DNA of 64,000 bases from Desulfovibrio desulfuricans (GTDB taxonomy: Bacteria > Desulfobacterota > Desulfovibrionia > Desulfovibrionales > Desulfovibrionaceae), in NCBI RefSeq assembly GCF_004801255.1, contig NZ_CP036295.1:2244001-2308000 (forward strand), given 5' to 3'. Below, piece after piece: positions 28,796 to 36,593 of this stretch. Made by a program: the position numbers and the translations under genes. The first letter of the stretch is position 1, and every line of letters begins with the position of its first letter. The notes beneath the pieces are model-generated. The model did not search any database and was not told the DNA's origin. It saw only the letters and a program-made list of their open reading frames with translations.

Positions 28796-29506
28796 ATGCT
28801 GGCGCGGCTGTTTGGTCAGTGGGCCGTGCCGACCGCAGAGCCGGGTACGGTTTTGTGCGTGGGCCTGCATCTGCAGGATATGGCTGCCTGGCCCGACTGC
28901 TGCCGCCCCTTCACCACCGTTTGCGAACAACGCGCGGCAAGACGCTTTGCCCAGGTTGCCGACGCGGCCCGTCACCTGGCAGGCCGGGCGCTCGCGCGGC
29001 GCATGCTGCACGCCCAGACGGGGCAAAGCATGGTTGACGACTTTGCCCGCAACCCCCATGGCAAGCCCTTTTGTCCGCTGACAACAGCTGAGTTTTCCAT
29101 CAGCCATTCGGGCGACATGGTGTGGGTGGCCGTGTGCCGCAGCGCCCCTGTGGGCATCGATGTGGAAAAAATGCACCCCCTGCCGGATGCGGCCGAGCTG
29201 ACCGGCCAACTGCACCCGCAGGAACGGCAGGCCCTGCTGGCATTGCCCGAAACAGAGCTTGAAACGGCATTCTACCGCTGCTGGACGCGCAAGGAGGCCC
29301 TGCTCAAAGCCGTGGGCACAGGGTTGAGCACGCCGCTGCAGAACTTTTGCGTGCGCATTGACCAGCAGGACGACAACTGGGTGCTCCTTGCGCCCACGCT
29401 GGCAACCGGGCAATGGACCTGCCGCGACCTAGCCGTTGCCGACGGTTACCAGTGCAGCGTGGCCGCCCAGGTCCCGCGCCTGCGCATAGAGGTGCATCAT
29501 GTCTGA
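28796..29506 (+). CDS. Sfp-type 4'-phosphopantetheinyl transferase
   Basis: The product has 236 residues. The hallmark blocks are NPHGKPFC, FSISHSGDMVWVAV, VGIDVEKMH (metal-binding Asp and Glu) and FYRCWTRKEALLKAVGTGL. The enzyme moves phosphopantetheine from coenzyme A to the conserved Ser of carrier domains, and is needed to activate the six carrier domains of the two synthases next door. It is encoded two bases downstream of the type II thioesterase gene, in an apparent operon with it and the aminomutase. Confidence 0.92.
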   Translation: MLARLFGQWAVPTAEPGTVLCVGLHLQDMAAWPDCCRPFTTVCEQRAARRFAQVADAARHLAGRALARRMLHAQTGQSMVDDFARNPHGKPFCPLTTAEFSISHSGDMVWVAVCRSAPVGIDVEKMHPLPDAAELTGQLHPQERQALLALPETELETAFYRCWTRKEALLKAVGTGLSTPLQNFCVRIDQQDDNWVLLAPTLATGQWTCRDLAVADGYQCSVAAQVPRLRIEVHHV

Positions 29507-29741
29507 CCGGCTGCGTCGCATGCGCAAAAAAACACGCAATCACGCCGCATTCGCCCCCAAATTCATGTGGACGATACCGCTTTTTCTCTGATATATTGAA
29601 ATATGCGCGCATGGCTTTACGCCCGCGTCATAATTGGGTTTACACTTCCAGACAGCTCAAGGCGTCGCGTACTGTCCTGGCAGAGCCGCCGTGCTGCGGA
29701 CGCACTGCGTTATCGAGAACGCGTCAAAGGTATATTGTTCC

Positions 29742-30890
29742 ATGAGCAGCCGCCTCAGATCGTTACTCGCCATACTTGCCGCAGCGCTCGTTTGCGTCAT
29801 GACGCTGTGCGCCGGAGTGCAGGCCGTCCAGCTGGGCGCGACAGCTGTTTCAGCGCCTGCGCTGCAGCCCGGCCAGTCCCAGAGCCCGGCGACATGGCAA
29901 GAACCCGGCCGTCCCATGGTCGCAGCCTATTTTGAGGCTGGCCCCTACTGGGAATTCAGCCTGCTGCAAAAAGAAATCATCAAGGCTCTGCAACAGCGCG
30001 GCGTTGCGGCGCGTATCGTGTTTCCCGACGACCTTCACATCAGCCCCGGCTGGGACGCCCCCAACAGCGTGTACCGCGCCGAGGCCCGCAAGCTGATGTC
30101 CAACCCCGCCATAGACGTGATCATAAGCATGGGCACAGAGGCTACCAAGGCCCTGCTGGCCGAAAACAACGGCAAAACCCCCATCATGAGCGTGGACGTG
30201 GCCGACCCTGCTGGCGCGGGCATTGTTGACAGCGTTACCGGCAAGGGGGCAGCCAACCTCACCATCCGCTACACCAAGGACAAATGGTTCAAGGTCTTTG
30301 CGCTGTTTCACGAGGCCCGGCCCTTTCGGCGTCTTGGCATCATGTACCACGACAGCCCCGAGGGGCTCTCGTACTCCAATGTGCGCGAAGCCCGCGAGGT
30401 GGCGCGCGATCGCGGTTTTACCCTCGTGGAATACCCCTTTCTCGACAAGGCCGAGAGCGTTGAATCGTGCGCAAAAGGCGTAAACAGCCTGTTGAGTCAG
30501 GGCATCGACGCCTTTTACATCTCGGCGCTCAACTGCTTTGACTGGACCCAGGCCAACCCGCAGGGCATCTTTGACACGCTCAACGCCAAGGGCATCAAGA
30601 CCTTTGCGCGCGACGGCAGCGTGCATGTGAGCCGGGGCGCGCTCATGGGGCTTTCCACCCTTGATTATGTCCCGCTGGGCAAATTTTACGCCGACCACAT
30701 GGCCGCGCAGCTGGGCCTATTGCCGCCCAACGCGCAGCTCGAGGAAGCGGCCTACACGCCCAAGATAGCGCTCAACCTTGTGACGGCGCAAAAGATGGGC
30801 ATGGATCTGCCGCTGGTTCTGCTTATTTCGGCAGACGAACTTTTTGACGCAACCCTGGCTGGCGTTGATAAAACGCCCGCCGTACAATAA
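29742..30890 (+). CDS. ABC-type substrate-binding protein (PF04392-like), paralogue 1
   Basis: The product has 382 residues. The start ATG at 29742 gives a classic signal peptide (SSRLRSLLAILAAALVC, cleavage near VQA). The mature part resembles the ABC_sub_bind family: AAYFEAGPYWEFSLLQKEI, IISMGTEATKALLAEN, MSVDVADPAGAGI, RRLGIMYHDSPEG, DAFYISALNCFDW, ALMGLSTLDYVPLG and IALNLVTAQKMGMDLP. It should bind a small ligand in the periplasm. No cognate permease or ATPase is adjacent. A clear paralogue lies at 35468-36583, directly ahead of an MFS protein with sensor-like regions. The Shine-Dalgarno is weak (AAAGG, 11 bases away). Confidence 0.82.
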   Translation: MSSRLRSLLAILAAALVCVMTLCAGVQAVQLGATAVSAPALQPGQSQSPATWQEPGRPMVAAYFEAGPYWEFSLLQKEIIKALQQRGVAARIVFPDDLHISPGWDAPNSVYRAEARKLMSNPAIDVIISMGTEATKALLAENNGKTPIMSVDVADPAGAGIVDSVTGKGAANLTIRYTKDKWFKVFALFHEARPFRRLGIMYHDSPEGLSYSNVREAREVARDRGFTLVEYPFLDKAESVESCAKGVNSLLSQGIDAFYISALNCFDWTQANPQGIFDTLNAKGIKTFARDGSVHVSRGALMGLSTLDYVPLGKFYADHMAAQLGLLPPNAQLEEAAYTPKIALNLVTAQKMGMDLPLVLLISADELFDATLAGVDKTPAVQ

Positions 30891-30930
30891 CTTTCCCGTA
30901 ACCCTGAAACCGATTTCATCGAGGTTGCAC

Positions 30931-31533
30931 ATGACGAAAGATACATTGGAAAACACTGTTGACGGCGCTGAAGATCAGGCTGCCTGCCAGACGGAAGAAA
31001 CCTGCGAATGCGCCTGCCCGTCGGTGGAATCGGTGGACGCCATCATTCGCAAGCGCGTCTACGGCGCCATTGGCATTGGCTTTGTGCCGGTGCCGCTGGT
31101 GGATTTTTTGGGCCTCTCCGCCCTGCAGCTTGAACTGATCCACGCTCTGGCCAAGGCCCACGGCGTCGAATTTAAAAAGGAACGCGTCAAATCCATCATT
31201 TCGTCGCTCTGCGGCGGCATTCTGACCACGGCAAGCGTGCCCCTGGCCGCCTCTCTGCTCAAGAGCCTGCCTGTCATCGGCATCACCGCAGGCGCGGCCA
31301 CCATCAGTCTCATGGGCGGCACAACCACCTATGCTCTGGGCTGGGTTTTTGACCGCCACTTCAGAAAGGGCGGCAGCCTCGTTGATTTTGACGCCGAAGA
31401 AGCCAAAACCTACTTCAAGGAAAAGGTTGAAGAAGGAAAGTCGTTTATCGGCAAAATCAAAAAAAAGGTAAAGAAAGACGCTGCGGTCGAAGCTGAAGCG
31501 CCCGCCAAAGAAACGAGCACCGACGCGGCCTAG
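30931..31533 (+). CDS. DUF697 (YcjF-like) membrane-associated protein
   Basis: The product has 200 residues. An acidic, Cys-containing N terminus (about 1-38) is followed by a DUF697 domain at about 40-150: AIIRKRVYGAIGIGFVPVPL, LSALQLELIHALAKAHG, and two hydrophobic stretches (GGILTTASVPLAASLL and ITAGAATISLMGGTTTYALG). The tail is charged and Lys/Glu-rich. Function is unknown. The start ATG at 30931 has GAGGT seven bases upstream. A strong hairpin follows the gene at 31574-31601. Confidence 0.75.
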   Translation: MTKDTLENTVDGAEDQAACQTEETCECACPSVESVDAIIRKRVYGAIGIGFVPVPLVDFLGLSALQLELIHALAKAHGVEFKKERVKSIISSLCGGILTTASVPLAASLLKSLPVIGITAGAATISLMGGTTTYALGWVFDRHFRKGGSLVDFDAEEAKTYFKEKVEEGKSFIGKIKKKVKKDAAVEAEAPAKETSTDAA

Positions 31534-31573
31534 ATACGGCAGCCCCTGACCGGTTTCGGGAATCTGACGCAAG

Positions 31574-31601
31574 CCGGAGGGCCAGACGGCTGGCCCTCTG
31601 G
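31574..31601 (+). terminator. Hairpin downstream of the DUF697 gene
   Basis: GAGGGCCAG pairs with CTGGCCCTC around the loop ACGG, and three flanking pairs extend the stem. There is no T run after it, so it is either a weak or factor-assisted terminator or an mRNA-stabilising hairpin. Confidence 0.4.
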
Positions 31602-31799
31602 CTGCCTTGCGGCGAACAGAAGCCGCACGATATCGGCAGCCTGCAGGATTTATAAGCCATTTTTGCGCTCATGGCCGCTCAGCGGCGGAGCGCATACGTT
31701 GTGTTTGCCCAAAAACCGCGCGACAGCCGGTGCTGGCAAACAGACCGCCGGGCATGCCGCACGGCGCGGCACACCTGAACACCGGGGCCACAGAACCAC

Positions 31800-33482
31800 A
31801 TGCTGCAACTGAAAAAATCGCTTTTTCTCAAACTTCTGTGGGAGCAGGCTGGCGACGAGGGCAACAAGATTGTCGCCGCGTGCCTTGGCTCTGGCATCAT
31901 GCAAGGGCTTGCCGTTTTTTCGGTTCTGCAGGGTCTGGAAGAGCTTTCGGATGACGGGCTGCAGTTCCATACTTTTTTGGCCTTTCTGGTCAGCCTTACC
32001 GCATTTTATTTTTTGTTTCGGCACATTACGGGCCGCTCGGCGCAGATTGCCCTGCGCGGCATCATGGAGTGGCGCATGCGCATTGCCGCCAAGCTGCGCG
32101 GCGTTTCGCTGCTGGAATATGAAAAGCTGGACAAAAACCGTATTCAGTCAGCCCTGCTGGATGGCCGCGAAATGGTTGTCGAAGCCGCCCGCATGCTTGT
32201 GGCGGCCTCGGCCAATACGGTTATGGTGGCGCTTTCGTTTGTAAAAATGGCCACCGTGTCCATACCCGGCACTCTGGGCATTTTTGTGCTGCTGGGCATG
32301 GGGTTCTGGATTTTTTTACACCTCATCAACAGCGTGCATGCGCATATGGGGCCCGCCATGCGGGCCGACCAGCGTTTTTGCGCGGGTCTGCGCGACCTGT
32401 ACGCGGGCCTGCTGCAGCTCAAGATGCACAAACCCAGAACAACTGCCCTTTTTGGCGAGCAGATCATCCCCGACCTCTCCGTCGCCTCTGAAGCGCGCGA
32501 CGCCACCGAACGCAGACACGCCCTGGGCATTTCATTTTTCGCCATGTTCAACCTGCTGATACTCGGGCTCATACTGTTCATCATGCCCAAGGTTCTCGGG
32601 CTTGAAACCTCGGAGACATCCTCGCTGCTGGTATTGTGCATGTTCAGCCTGAGCCCCCTCATCAGCCTGATCACCTCCGTGCCCATGATGGCCAAAGTCG
32701 AGATGAGCCTGCAGGAGCTGGCCAGCGTGGAGGCGCAGATCGATTCTGTAACAGAGCCCTTTGAAACCTCTGGCGTTAACGCCCGCTGGCAGCAGCCCGA
32801 CCCCGCCGTGCCCGACTTTACCTCCATCTCCATGCGCCAGGTGCGCTTTGACTACCGCGACCGCGCCGGGCTGCGTCTGTTTGGCATCGACGTTGAATCG
32901 TTTGAGCTGCGCAAGGGCGAAATGGTCTTCATACGGGGCGGCAACGGGTCGGGCAAATCCACGTTCATGAACGTGCTGGCCGGGCTGTACGCGCCCCAGG
33001 CCGGAGAAATATTTTTGAACGACGCCATGCTTTCAGACGTAAATATGGAGTCGTACCGCAACCTCTTTACCATCGTGCCCACAGATTACCACCTGTTTTC
33101 ACGCCCCCTGGGGCTGCGCATTACCGCCGGCCAGCTCACCGACGTACTGCGCACCCTGCATATGGAAACAAAGGTAACCCTGCTTGAAGACGGCACATTT
33201 TCTACACTTGATCTCTCCGCCGGGCAGCGCAAACGCCTGGCCCTTGCCTGCGCGCTGCTCGAAAAACGCCATATCTACCTGTTCGACGAGGTCGCCGCAG
33301 ACTTTGACCCAGTATTTCGCCGCTATTTTTACGAAGAACTTTTGCCGGACATCATCCGGCAGGGCGGAACCATCCTGGCCATATCCCATGACGACCGCTA
33401 CTTCCATGTGGCCGACAGAGTGCTGACCATGCGCGAAGGCGGATTTGTGGAAGACCCCTTTGACGAAGGGGCATCGGCATGA
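31800..33482 (+). CDS. Cyclic-peptide-type ABC exporter (SyrD/PvdE-like), fused membrane and ATPase domains
   Basis: The product has 560 residues. The N-terminal ~330 residues hold six hydrophobic segments of an ABC exporter membrane domain. The nucleotide-binding domain from about 350 has Walker A RGGNGSGKSTF, signature LSAGQRKRLALA, Walker B IYLFDEVAADFD and the switch His in ISHDDRYF. Layout and motif wording match the cyclic peptide export family that includes SyrD and PvdE, which move non-ribosomal peptides to the periplasm. With the synthases, PPTase and type II thioesterase nearby, this is the most likely exporter of the product. Its stop overlaps the next start by four bases (33479-33482). 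Confidence 0.88.
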   Translation: MLQLKKSLFLKLLWEQAGDEGNKIVAACLGSGIMQGLAVFSVLQGLEELSDDGLQFHTFLAFLVSLTAFYFLFRHITGRSAQIALRGIMEWRMRIAAKLRGVSLLEYEKLDKNRIQSALLDGREMVVEAARMLVAASANTVMVALSFVKMATVSIPGTLGIFVLLGMGFWIFLHLINSVHAHMGPAMRADQRFCAGLRDLYAGLLQLKMHKPRTTALFGEQIIPDLSVASEARDATERRHALGISFFAMFNLLILGLILFIMPKVLGLETSETSSLLVLCMFSLSPLISLITSVPMMAKVEMSLQELASVEAQIDSVTEPFETSGVNARWQQPDPAVPDFTSISMRQVRFDYRDRAGLRLFGIDVESFELRKGEMVFIRGGNGSGKSTFMNVLAGLYAPQAGEIFLNDAMLSDVNMESYRNLFTIVPTDYHLFSRPLGLRITAGQLTDVLRTLHMETKVTLLEDGTFSTLDLSAGQRKRLALACALLEKRHIYLFDEVAADFDPVFRRYFYEELLPDIIRQGGTILAISHDDRYFHVADRVLTMREGGFVEDPFDEGASA

Positions 33483-33982
33483 ATTCCCCGCTGACGTATC
33501 TGCACAGGCACCTTGCGGCGCTGCTGTGCCTGTGCTTGTGCCTGTGCCTGCCCCTTGCGGCAAAGGCCAAGGACCTTACCGGCAATTCAAACATCCAGCT
33601 GGTGCGCGAGCTCTACGACAACGTGCGCGACACTCTGCCCTCTGAAATAAACGCCGCCGGAAACACGCAGACCATACAAAACAGGCTCAGATGCTACGAA
33701 AAAAACCACGACTACGGGCAGCGCATACAGATCTGCAACAACAAATACGTTAAAAACATCGTGCATCTTGCTCGTAAATCCATCCATTCTCGCCCCAACC
33801 TTGGAGAATTTGTGCTCAATGTTGATCTTTGCCCCATTCTTTACAACATCTGCATGGGGCAGACGCAGGATGACAAGGAACGCTGCATCCTGTTTGAACG
33901 GCAGTGCATAGATTATACGCTTGATATGTTCTGGCGCGGCTCTGCGCGATATACACAGCAAACCTACCGGTTGGATCAATGA
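33479..33982 (+). CDS. Small secreted protein with conserved-looking cysteines, unknown function
   Basis: The product has 167 residues. A signal peptide with a Leu/Cys-rich core (LAALLCLCLCLCLPLAAKA) precedes a mature domain of about 135 residues with seven Cys (RLRCYEKN, IQICNN, VDLCPILYNICMG, ERCILFERQC), suggesting disulfides. I do not recognise the family. Start and stop overlap the flanking genes by four bases each (ATGA arrangement), so it is translated together with the ABC exporter and the SPFH protein. That points to a role in export or in the envelope at the same site. Confidence 0.7.
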   Translation: MNSPLTYLHRHLAALLCLCLCLCLPLAAKAKDLTGNSNIQLVRELYDNVRDTLPSEINAAGNTQTIQNRLRCYEKNHDYGQRIQICNNKYVKNIVHLARKSIHSRPNLGEFVLNVDLCPILYNICMGQTQDDKERCILFERQCIDYTLDMFWRGSARYTQQTYRLDQ

Positions 33983-35235
33983 AAAGCCTCTGTGCAAGCA
34001 TACGGGACATGGTGCGCCGCAACCGCATAAGGATCATCTGCGCGGGCGTGGTTACCACGCTGATCATCCTGTTTCTCTGGCCGAGCATCGTCATTTCCAT
34101 CAAGCCCGGCGAGCTTGGCGTGCTCTACGCGCGCTTTCGCGGCGGCACGCAGCTGCAGCAGACCTACGACGAAGGACTCCACCTTATCCAGCCGTGGAAC
34201 ATCATGTACATCTATGATGTACGCGTGCAGGAAGAAACGCAGAACATCGATGTGCTCACCGTGGACGGTCTGACCATCAACGTGCAGATCTCGTTGCGCT
34301 TCCAGCTTTTCCGCGACCGCCTGCCCGCGCTGCATCAGGAGATAGGCCCCAACTACCGCGAAAAGGTTGTGCTGCCCATCATGAACTCGGCCGTGCGCCA
34401 AACCATCGGCAGTTACCGGCCCGACGACCTCTACTCCACCGCACGGCAGGAGCTGCAGGACCAGATGCTTGTGGACGCTGTGGAAGAAATGGGCCGCATC
34501 CCCATTCTTATTCAGGGCTTTGTGGTCAAAAGCATTACCCTGCCCGAAGTGCTGCGCGACTCCATCGAGCGCAAACTCGTGGCCGAGCAAGATTACCTGC
34601 GCTACAAGTACATTCTGCTTGAGGCGCAGCAGGAGGCGCGGCGCAAGATTTTTGAAGCCGAGGGCATCAAGGCGTATCAGATGCTGGTCAACGAGCATAT
34701 GACGCAAAACTTTTTGCGCTACGAGGGCATTCAGGCCACCAAGGATCTTGCCTCGTCGTCCAACGCCAAGATTGTTGTTATCGGCGGCAAGGACGGCCTG
34801 CCCGTCATCCTCAACGCCGATTCGCCAGCTGGCGCGGCTCCGGTTGACCCGGCAAGCAAGCCCGCCGCCCAGGGCGCGGATTCCAGGACGGCCACGCAAA
34901 CAGTCGGCAAACAGGATGCAGCCCAACCAGAGGCAGCAAAGCCCGACGCTGGCAAACCCGACCCGTCAAAGGGCCCGCAGGGCAAAAGCACAGATTCACG
35001 GCCAGATGCTGCCAGATCAGCCGCCCCCAGGCCAGATGCTGCCAGATCAAACATGGGCAGACCCAATGCCGTCCGCCCGGATACCCGGTCAGAAGCCCGG
35101 CAGGACAAGGGGACGGAGCAATCCCCGTCTGACGGGTTCGGCTGGATATCGCCGGGCGAAAGCGTGTCAGACTACATTCAGCGGCTGGACAAATCACTGC
35201 TGCAACCCCACCGGGGCGGCCCGGTGCGACAGTAA
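33979..35235 (+). CDS. SPFH/Band 7 domain membrane protein
   Basis: The product has 418 residues. One N-terminal membrane helix (RIICAGVVTTLIILFLW, about 18-34) is followed by an SPFH domain at about 38-230: IKPGELGVLYARF, GLHLIQPWN, VDGLTINVQISLRFQL, VVLPIMNSAVRQTIGSY and GFVVKSITLPEVLRDSIERK. An Ala/Glu-rich coiled-coil segment follows (LEAQQEARRKIFEAEGIKAY). Residues from about 275 on are Pro/Ala/Asp-rich low complexity with repeats of the type RPDAARS. SPFH proteins form membrane assemblies and scaffolds. The gene is translationally coupled to the exporter and the small secreted protein. Confidence 0.85.
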   Translation: MKSLCASIRDMVRRNRIRIICAGVVTTLIILFLWPSIVISIKPGELGVLYARFRGGTQLQQTYDEGLHLIQPWNIMYIYDVRVQEETQNIDVLTVDGLTINVQISLRFQLFRDRLPALHQEIGPNYREKVVLPIMNSAVRQTIGSYRPDDLYSTARQELQDQMLVDAVEEMGRIPILIQGFVVKSITLPEVLRDSIERKLVAEQDYLRYKYILLEAQQEARRKIFEAEGIKAYQMLVNEHMTQNFLRYEGIQATKDLASSSNAKIVVIGGKDGLPVILNADSPAGAAPVDPASKPAAQGADSRTATQTVGKQDAAQPEAAKPDAGKPDPSKGPQGKSTDSRPDAARSAAPRPDAARSNMGRPNAVRPDTRSEARQDKGTEQSPSDGFGWISPGESVSDYIQRLDKSLLQPHRGGPVRQ

Positions 35236-35247
35236 AGGAGGCCCGTC

Positions 35248-35415
35248 GTGCCACTGTTCATTACCATTTTTGTTTTGAGCCTGCTTATCGGTCTGCTGGG
35301 CATCAATTCACGGCTGGGTTTTTGGGGCAACTTTTTTGCCAGTATCCTGCTGACCCCGCTTGTGGGCCTGCTGCTTGTGATCGCTTCGGGCCGCAAAAGG
35401 CCCACGCACTGCTGA
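35248..35415 (+). CDS. Small hydrophobic membrane protein, 55 residues
   Basis: A GTG at 35248 with the strong ribosome site AAAGGAGG seven bases upstream opens a 55-codon frame ending in TGA at 35413-35415. The peptide has two hydrophobic stretches (LFITIFVLSLLIGLLGI and FASILLTPLVGLLLVIA) and a basic tail (GRKRPTHC). It begins 12 bases after the SPFH gene. A comparable short membrane protein beside an SPFH gene could be an accessory subunit. The family is unknown. Confidence 0.65.
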   Translation: MPLFITIFVLSLLIGLLGINSRLGFWGNFFASILLTPLVGLLLVIASGRKRPTHC

Positions 35416-35467
35416 CCCGCACAGGGCTTGGCGCAAACACGCACTCTTTTTACTTGGCGCGGTAGGC

Positions 35468-36583
35468 ATGTTTTTTTTTGCATCAGCTCGTAACTCTTCC
35501 ATGTCCTTGGGCCTCAAGCTCTCCCGCCAGTTTTGCCGCATGCGCGCGGCGTTAGCGCTGCTTGCGCTGACGGTTTGCCTTGCCCTGGTCAGCCCAGCCC
35601 TCGCCAACCCGCCCGTCATGCGCATCGGCTACCTCGAGGCCGGGCCCTTCTGGCTGTTTGACAATACTTGGAACGCCTTTCGCGACGGCATGGCCAGGTA
35701 CGACGACATGCGCTGCGAATACCCGGCAAATGCCCGCCTGAGCCCCGGCTGGGAGCCGGAACACATGCGTCGCCTGCCCGAGCTTGCCCGGCAGCTGCTG
35801 CAGCGCAAGGATATTGACCTTGTGGTGGGCATGGGCACAGCCGCCGTCAAGGCGCTGCTGGCTGTCAACGATGGCCGCCTGCCCATACTGGGCATGGGCA
35901 TGGCCGACCCCATTGCCGCTGGCGTGGTCAAAAGCGCGCAGGATTCGGGCGTGGACAACTTTACCTGCCGGGTGGAGGTTGACCGCTGGTCTTCCATGTT
36001 TCGCGTTTTTTACGACGTGGTGCGGTTTCACAAAATGGGCATCATGTTTCAGAACAGTCAGGAAGGCCGCGTGTATGCGGCCCTGGGCGACGCCCAGGCC
36101 ATTGCCTCGGAGCTGGGCTTTACGCTGGTGCTCTACGACGGGCTGTCCTCTGCCGAAAGCCCGGACGAATGCCGCAAGGGCTTGGACGAACTGCGCAAGC
36201 AGGGCATGGACGCCTTTTTTATCGGCCCGCTGAACTGCTTTGACCTCGGCGGCGAGGGTATGGCCCCCCTGCTGCAAAAGCTCAATCAGTGGAAAATCCC
36301 CACCTTTGCCCGCGACGGCTCCGAATACGTCAAGGCCGGGGCGCTCATGGGCTTTTCGACCTGGAACTTCGGCCCCAGCGGCATTGCGCTGGCCGGGCAG
36401 GCCCACGCCATCCTCAGCGGAACAAAACCCCGCGACCTGCCCATGCTCGACCAGTCCGAACCTTCCATCGCTCTCAACCTTGCCACAGCCAAGGCCATTG
36501 GTTTTGATTTTCCCTTTGACGTGCTGGTAACGGCCGACGAACTGCACGAAACCATCAACCAGCCGCACCCCGGCACGCCGTAA
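35468..36583 (+). CDS. ABC-type substrate-binding protein (PF04392-like), paralogue 2
   Basis: The product has 371 residues with an N-terminal signal sequence (RAALALLALTVCLALV, cleavage near ALA). The mature part parallels the protein at 29742-30890 block by block: GYLEAGPFWLFDNTW, LVVGMGTAAVKALLAVN, GMGMADPIAAGVV, HKMGIMFQNSQEG, DAFFIGPLNCFDL, ALMGFSTWNFGPSG, IALNLATAKAIGFDFP. The order of motifs is the same but the sequences differ clearly, so the duplication is not recent. A periplasmic ligand-binding role is expected. The gene ends ten bases before the MFS fusion gene and is probably co-transcribed with it. Confidence 0.82.
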   Translation: MFFFASARNSSMSLGLKLSRQFCRMRAALALLALTVCLALVSPALANPPVMRIGYLEAGPFWLFDNTWNAFRDGMARYDDMRCEYPANARLSPGWEPEHMRRLPELARQLLQRKDIDLVVGMGTAAVKALLAVNDGRLPILGMGMADPIAAGVVKSAQDSGVDNFTCRVEVDRWSSMFRVFYDVVRFHKMGIMFQNSQEGRVYAALGDAQAIASELGFTLVLYDGLSSAESPDECRKGLDELRKQGMDAFFIGPLNCFDLGGEGMAPLLQKLNQWKIPTFARDGSEYVKAGALMGFSTWNFGPSGIALAGQAHAILSGTKPRDLPMLDQSEPSIALNLATAKAIGFDFPFDVLVTADELHETINQPHPGTP

Positions 36584-36593
36584 GGATCGCCCT

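Noticed and set aside
34850..35110. Repeated motifs encoding the RPDAARS-type tail of the SPFH protein, which could be taken for a DNA repeat array
   Set aside because: The repeats are in frame and encode a disordered Pro/Ala/Asp tail. There are no spacers of constant length, so this is not a CRISPR or mobile repeat.
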